Source of the DNA: Janthinobacterium sp. TND4EL3
GTDB taxonomy: Bacteria; Pseudomonadota; Gammaproteobacteria; Burkholderiales; Burkholderiaceae_D
Direction: 5' to 3'
NCBI RefSeq assembly: GCF_900156175.1
Contig: NZ_FTMV01000017.1
Span: forward strand, 62,001-126,000
Length of the DNA stretch: 64,000 nt
Part shown: in pieces, positions 62,656 to 64,000 of the stretch
Layout: each line of letters begins with the position of its first letter
Position numbering within the stretch: position 1 is the first letter of the stretch
Translations under genes and position numbers: made by a program
Notes under the pieces: generated by a model
Database searches by the model: none
Seen by the model: only the letters and a program-made list of their open reading frames with translations
Told to the model about the DNA's origin: nothing

Positions 62656-63309
62656 ATGAATAAACTATTTCTTGCGGCACTGCTCTGGCTCGCCTGCCTG
62701 GGCTGTTCGCCGCTGGCGCAGGCGCTGCAGATGACCCTGGTGCCGCGCGGCGGCTACCAGATCGCCCCGGGCGGCACGGTGCTGGTGGACCTGAACATCG
62801 CCGGCCTGCAGTCCGGTGGACTGGGCACGGAACTGGGCGCTTTCCATTTGGACCTGTACTACGACCCCGACCTGCTGTTCTACCTGCCCGGCGCGCCATC
62901 GGGCTGGGGCACGGCGCTGGGCCAGGTGGCCGGCGGCGCCCAGGCACTGGCGTTCGCCGACGACGCCACGCCTGGCCTGCTGCATCTGGACGAAGTGTCG
63001 CTGCTCGACGGGCTGACGCTGGGCCAGCTGCAAGGCGATGGCTTCCGCCTCGCCACGCTGGCGTTCCAGGCGCGGATGCCCGGTGGGCCGGTGCCGGCCA
63101 ATACCTTCCTGTTCGCCGACGACATCCTGCTGGGCGATGCGGCCGGCAACCGCATCCCCGTCGCGCTGGACCAGGTTCCCGTGCTGATACTGCAGGTGGA
63201 CGAGCCCGCAACCATCGCCCTCCTCGGCCTGGGCGTCGCGGCGCTGGCCTGGCAGCGGCGCCGCGTCACCATGTGGCCGCGCCGGAGGCAGGCGGCCCAT
63301 GGCGCCTGA
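62656..63309 (+). CDS. Cohesin-like domain protein with PEP-CTERM-type sorting signal
   Basis: A 217-aa exported protein. After a signal peptide (about 1-23) residues 25-175 resemble the cohesin jelly roll: GGTVLVDLNIAGL, GTELGAFHLDLYYDPDLLFYL and a strand-rich end. The C-terminus (182-203) has the PEP-CTERM layout of a short acidic/proline motif, a hydrophobic helix and an arginine cluster (DEPATIALLGLG to WQRRR), but the usual Pro-Glu-Pro reads Asp-Glu-Pro. GGGAGA sets the ATG. It overlaps the convergent P-type ATPase gene by 44 nt. Likely sorted by an exosortase, which is not encoded here. Confidence 0.78.
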   Translation: MNKLFLAALLWLACLGCSPLAQALQMTLVPRGGYQIAPGGTVLVDLNIAGLQSGGLGTELGAFHLDLYYDPDLLFYLPGAPSGWGTALGQVAGGAQALAFADDATPGLLHLDEVSLLDGLTLGQLQGDGFRLATLAFQARMPGGPVPANTFLFADDILLGDAAGNRIPVALDQVPVLILQVDEPATIALLGLGVAALAWQRRRVTMWPRRRQAAHGA

Positions 63310-64000
63310 GCAGCGCGCACCATGCCAGCGCCAGCAAGGGTACCAGGCAGCAGAGCGCCAGCGCGGCCCTGCCCGGCACGGCAAAGGCGAACAGCTGCCG
63401 CAGCGCGGGCACGCCCAGCACCAGCAGCAACAGCAGCACGCAGGCGCCGCTGATCCAGCCAAAATAGGGATTCGCGCCTGCGGCCGGCGCCCGGCGCAGA
63501 GCGGCGGCGCGGGAGTTGGCGTGGATCAGCGCCAGATTCGACAGCGCCAGGGCGAGGAAGACGGCCGCGCGCCCCGCCTCGTCGGACTGGCCCGACAGCC
63601 GCATGTATGCGCCCAGGCACAGCAGCATGGCCAGCAGGCCGCCCCCCTGCAGCAAGCCGCGCAGCAGGACAGCGCGGCAAAACAGCGACTGGCCCGGTGG
63701 CCGCGGCGGCCGGCGCATGGCGTCGTCGTCGACGGGCTCGGCCTCGAAGACGACGGAACAGGCAGGGTCGATGATCAATTGCAGAAATAGTATATGCACG
63801 GGCAACAGCAGCAAGGGCCAGCCCAGCAGCACGGGCAGTATCGACAGCCCCGCGATGGGTACGTGGATGGCGACGATGAAGACGATGGCCTTGCGCAAAT
63901 TCGCAAACAGACGGCGGCCATGGCGCACGGCCGTCAGCAACGATGAAAAATCGTCCTGCAGCAAGACCAGCGCGGCGGCCTCGCGCGCCACGTCGGTGCC
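63266..64000 (-). CDS. Cation-transporting P-type ATPase, C-terminal part (runs off the window)
   Basis: The right edge cuts the gene. The visible 244 codons begin at the end of the P domain (GTDVAREAAALVLLQDDF) and continue through the M5-M10 helices. M5/M6 carry HVPIAGLSILPVLLGWP and LQLIIDPACSVVFEAE, as in P2-type Ca2+/cation ATPases (YloB-like). The catalytic DKTGT region lies beyond the window. Which cation is moved cannot be told. It overlaps the cohesin-like gene tail to tail by 44 nt. Confidence 0.9.
   Translation of the reverse strand, partial: GTDVAREAAALVLLQDDFSSLLTAVRHGRRLFANLRKAIVFIVAIHVPIAGLSILPVLLGWPLLLLPVHILFLQLIIDPACSVVFEAEPVDDDAMRRPPRPPGQSLFCRAVLLRGLLQGGGLLAMLLCLGAYMRLSGQSDEAGRAAVFLALALSNLALIHANSRAAALRRAPAAGANPYFGWISGACVLLLLLVLGVPALRQLFAFAVPGRAALALCCLVPLLALAWCALLRRHGPPASGAATW

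Noticed and set aside
1-64000. CRISPR array, prophage, IS element, tRNA or rRNA
   Set aside because: No regularly spaced repeats, transposase or integrase frames, phage genes or tRNA/rRNA-like sequences were recognised on either strand.

Overview
The window is high-GC (roughly 65%) bacterial chromosome with short intergenic gaps, many ATGA/GTGA start-stop overlaps, three TTG starts behind strong Shine-Dalgarno sequences, Burkholderiales-type trimeric porins and a PEP-CTERM-like sorting signal. Gene content and codon use suggest an Oxalobacteraceae betaproteobacterium (Janthinobacterium/Duganella/Massilia group); this is an inference from family resemblance, not a search result. No rRNA, tRNA, IS element, prophage or CRISPR array was seen.

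Layout. 1-1.9 kb: edge of a DUF485 gene, then a hemerythrin-like protein and flavohemoglobin (hmp) on the minus strand behind an NsrR-like operator. 2.06-8.2 kb: a six-gene stressosome operon (rsbR, rsbS, rsbT, an RsbT-like/PP2C fusion and two hybrid histidine kinases); the first kinase is split by an apparent one-base insertion in a C7 run. 8.3-12.0 kb: metallophosphoesterase, DUF4303 protein, and a divergent LysR/SDR pair. 12.1-16.8 kb: a membrane sugar/polyol dehydrogenase (small subunit, FAD/Fe-S GMC subunit, tri-heme cytochrome c) behind a porin whose promoter region holds a perfect FNR/Anr box. 17.2-18.7 kb: MarR/HpaR-like regulator and DMT exporter. 18.8-22.3 kb: LacI regulator divergent from a PhyH dioxygenase and a Gfo/Idh/MocA oxidoreductase. 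22.4-25.7 kb: GH3 lipoprotein glycosidase and divergent AraC regulator.

25.7-32.9 kb is a complete 3-hydroxybenzoate/gentisate catabolic operon (monooxygenase, gentisate dioxygenase, fumarylpyruvate hydrolase, MFS transporter, glutathione-dependent isomerase, porin) with a divergent LysR regulator. 33-39.6 kb: an ABM-fold monooxygenase, three exported proteins of unknown function, an Fe-S photolyase (PhrB type) and a class A penicillin-binding protein. 39.8-43.1 kb: two short proteins (41 and 58 aa), a class D beta-lactamase, folE2 with two palindromic operators, and alkB. 43.2-48.7 kb: UPF0303 protein, a GntR-SDR-racemase operon, thioesterase, DUF1275 protein and an aromatic amino-acid permease. 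48.7-55.3 kb: a cysteine-free 541-aa protein of unknown function, a PAS-GAF-GGDEF cyclase, two putative copper-related proteins and monomeric isocitrate dehydrogenase. 55.7-60.7 kb: a 1680-aa Ser/Thr kinase-ATPase-GAF-GGDEF protein. 61.2-64 kb: a dockerin protein beside a cohesin-like protein with a C-terminal sorting signal, and the edge of a P-type cation ATPase.

Themes: NO and oxygen control at the left end, layered stress signalling by partner switching and phosphorelay, aromatic and sugar oxidation in the middle, and c-di-GMP plus a possible cohesin-dockerin surface system on the right. The best candidates for something new are the stressosome-phosphorelay operon and the adjacent dockerin/cohesin-like pair.
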